This document shows positions 4,887 through 6,894 of a stretch of 6,894 nucleotides of DNA, piece by piece. The stretch lies in the NCBI GenBank assembly GCA_017454565.1, contig JAFTCS010000079.1, positions 1 through 6,894 of the forward strand, in the 5' to 3' direction. The stretch is from Clostridia bacterium (GTDB lineage: Bacteria > Bacillota > Clostridia > Oscillospirales > Acutalibacteraceae). The notes beneath the pieces were generated by a model that was not told where the DNA came from, searched no databases, and worked only from the letters and a program-made list of their open reading frames with translations. The first letter of the stretch is position 1; each line of letters starts with the position of its first letter. Position numbers and translations under genes: made by a program.

Positions 4887-6894
4887 TCATTTTTCATGCT
4901 CCGACAACACCTTTGCCAAAGTGACGAGCAGCTTGTCCACGTCGATCGGCTTTGCAATATGCGCCTGCATTCCGGCTTCCTTCGCTTTTTCCTCGTCCTC
5001 TTTGAAAGCATTTGCCGTGATCGCAAGAATGGGAATATTGGCGTGCACTGGATTTTCAAGCGATCGGATGCTTCTTGCGGCGGTTAGTCCGTCCATAACG
5101 GGCATCTGAATGTCCATCAGTATCGCATCATAATATCCGTCTGGCGAAGCCTTGACCATATCAAGCCCGATCTGTCCGTTTTCAGCAGCTTCCACCGTGA
5201 AGCCGGCCTGCGTCAGTATCATCCTGGCTATCTCCATATTTACCGGGTTGTCCTCAACGACCAGCAGGCGCTTTGTAGAAAAGTCCACTGTCTTCTCCGC
5301 CGCTTCAGGCGTTGGCTCGTTCTGCGGCAGCTCGCTTTCGTCGGCAAGACGGAATTTCAGCAAAAGCACGATCTCTGTGCCGTTACCGGGAGCAGTATAC
5401 ACATCAATTGTACCGCCCATGAGGTCGATTATGCTCTTTGAGATCGGAAGACCCAGCCCTGTTCCCTCGACACCGCTGGCTGTAGAAGTGCGTTCACGTT
5501 CAAATGGAGTGAACATTTTATCTGCAAATTCCTTTGACATACCGATACCGTTGTCGCGGACTCGTATCTCGTAAGCGCCGTAGCCGTCCTCGCTGCCTGT
5601 TTCCGAAACCGAAGCAGAAACGCTGCCGCCCTCGGGGGTGAATTTATGTGCGTTGCTGAGCAGACTTACGATCACACGGGTGAGGTTTTTCTCGTCACAC
5701 CAGACAAAGCGGTTTTTGATCTGTGAGAAATGCACCGCAAACTCAAGCTTCTTTTGCTTCATCTGCTCGGAGAAAAGCTCGTCTATCCCCTTGAAGATAC
5801 TCGTCAGATCGCAGGGAGCGTACTCCAGCTCGATGTTGCCGCTCTCTATCCGGCTCATTTCAAGGATATCGTTTATCAGTGTCAAAAGCTGCTGATTGGA
5901 GCGTTCGATCTTGACAAGGTAATCGTGCATCTCATCAGAAGCGGGCAGCTTCATTGCAAGCTCTGTATAGCCGACGATAGCATTCATCGGTGTTCGTATG
6001 TCATGAGACATATTAAAGAGAAACTGACTCCTTGCAAGGTCGCTCTCCATTGCCCTTATCTTCTCACGCTCGGAAGCCTCGTGCTTTTTGCGGACAAGAT
6101 TCTGCACATAGAGCATGACCACAAGTCCGATGAAAATAATGGTCAATAGAACGATACCTCCATATACGAGCGCAGAGCGCACCTCATCTATGCTCTCCTT
6201 TGCGGCTATCAGTTTTGCGAGCCACATAAAAGCCGAGTACACGATCAGCGCGAACAGCACCACGCCAGAAGCGGACATACCGCTGTATTCGGTCAGACTG
6301 CCCTTCGTAACGGTGCGCCAGTAGAACACGAAGCCCACCAGACACCAGAAGGACAGCAGCAGAAATGCCTGCCCGCCCATAGCTTCCATAGCAGTAAGTC
6401 TCGGTACGAGCTGAACGATAACGAACAGCACAGAGATCGCCGTGCCGACTGCGCCTGTCATTTCAATGTGCCTGTTGTTCTCGGTTTTTGCCAGCTTAAA
6501 GGCTGCCGCAGAGGTATAACCAAACCCGACGATAGCACCGAAGGAGGTCAGGTCAACGAACCAGTTGAGCGTATTCCTGCCGAACAGTGCCAGCGAAACG
6601 GAAATCAGCATAATAAACATAATGCTGTTGCTTATCTTGGAAAAGCGCTCGGAAAGTATCTTGTCTTCCGCCATTGTAGTGAGGATACGGATAGAAGCGC
6701 GGTAGCCGCCGATAATGCCCGTCAGCACAGCGGCAAGTGCCGTGATTCCAATAATGACAAGTCCCGCCTGTCCAATTATCGCCTTTGCGGCATAGAATGT
6801 GGGAACTGCTTCCGCGCCCGAAAGCTCATCAAGTGCCGCAATATATTCGCCCCAGTTTGCGTAGCCGTCGGGGACAACAGTAACACCGACGATA
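4887..6894 (-). CDS. APC permease-like membrane domain fused to hybrid histidine kinase (5' partial)
   Basis: The frame is open from the right edge to a TGA at 4887-4889, giving 668 visible residues; the N-terminus is missing. About seven hydrophobic segments (visible residues 38-62, 89-105, 112-132, 145-164, 176-194, 209-230, 241-267) include GGYRASIRILTTMAEDKIL and WFVDLTSFGAIVGFGY. These match the central loop and later helices of APC-superfamily amino acid permeases. After a charged linker come HisKA with SHDIRTPMNAI (phospho-His297, codon 6003-6005), HATPase_c with N414 in SLLSNAHKF, DNGIGM, FTPFER and GTGLGL, and a receiver domain with VEDN, phospho-acceptor Asp594 in MDIQMPVMDG, Thr626 and Lys648. 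All catalytic residues are present. It is a membrane sensor kinase that probably reads binding or transport of an amino acid or similar solute. There is no HPt or output domain, so phosphate must pass to a partner not seen here. Confidence 0.88.
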   Translation of the reverse strand, partial: IVGVTVVPDGYANWGEYIAALDELSGAEAVPTFYAAKAIIGQAGLVIIGITALAAVLTGIIGGYRASIRILTTMAEDKILSERFSKISNSIMFIMLISVSLALFGRNTLNWFVDLTSFGAIVGFGYTSAAAFKLAKTENNRHIEMTGAVGTAISVLFVIVQLVPRLTAMEAMGGQAFLLLSFWCLVGFVFYWRTVTKGSLTEYSGMSASGVVLFALIVYSAFMWLAKLIAAKESIDEVRSALVYGGIVLLTIIFIGLVVMLYVQNLVRKKHEASEREKIRAMESDLARSQFLFNMSHDIRTPMNAIVGYTELAMKLPASDEMHDYLVKIERSNQQLLTLINDILEMSRIESGNIELEYAPCDLTSIFKGIDELFSEQMKQKKLEFAVHFSQIKNRFVWCDEKNLTRVIVSLLSNAHKFTPEGGSVSASVSETGSEDGYGAYEIRVRDNGIGMSKEFADKMFTPFERERTSTASGVEGTGLGLPISKSIIDLMGGTIDVYTAPGNGTEIVLLLKFRLADESELPQNEPTPEAAEKTVDFSTKRLLVVEDNPVNMEIARMILTQAGFTVEAAENGQIGLDMVKASPDGYYDAILMDIQMPVMDGLTAARSIRSLENPVHANIPILAITANAFKEDEEKAKEAGMQAHIAKPIDVDKLLVTLAKVLSEHEK

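Noticed and set aside
4829..4906. Short frame starting ATGAAAAATGAGG that overlaps the kinase stop, as a translationally coupled small gene
   Set aside because: It gives only about 22 residues (MKNEENYVYIEH onward) in the LysR remnant's alternate frame; no sign of selection or family match.

Overview
The window looks like chromosomal DNA of a Gram-positive gut or rumen bacterium of the Ruminococcus type (Oscillospiraceae, Bacillota). That is an inference from the secreted GH5 cellulase of ruminococcal style, the AGGAGG-like ribosome binding sites and the protein families present; no rRNA or marker gene confirms it.

Layout, left to right. Positions 1-269 (+) hold the end of a Na/Pi-cotransporter-type protein with its PhoU-like tail. 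A short gap (270-364) carries a promoter-like extended -10 inside a small inverted repeat, with no gene behind it. All remaining genes lie on the minus strand. 365-1178 is a broken GH5 endoglucanase: signal peptide, in-frame amber stop, first half of the catalytic domain, then an internal deletion with a frame change joining it to the domain's last residues. 1220-3319 is an intact glycogen debranching enzyme of the GlgX/isoamylase type, with its own sigma-A-type promoter at 3369-3397.

From 3320 to 3788 no gene is supported. This stretch holds the glgX promoter, a strong minus-strand terminator, and directly upstream of it on that strand a 21-base match to the 3' end of a tRNA without the rest of the tRNA. 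Short direct repeats lie beyond. This is the picture expected at one end of an integrated element or its scar. Next come a small unrecognised ORF (3789-3935), whose promoter is nested with a palindrome/terminator, a NimA-like flavin-binding protein (4061-4528), the C-terminal remnant of a LysR regulator (4515-4886), and a large hybrid histidine kinase (4887 to the right edge). The kinase's membrane region is an amino-acid-permease-like (APC) bundle rather than an ordinary sensor.

The genes do not form one pathway. Glycogen breakdown and cellulose attack are both polysaccharide functions, but the cellulase is dead. The permease-kinase fusion is the most unusual intact protein. The repeated signs of breakage (GH5, LysR, tRNA-end scar, orphan promoter) mark this as a rearranged accessory region. 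I found no CRISPR array, no complete tRNA or rRNA, no transposase and no complete integrase.
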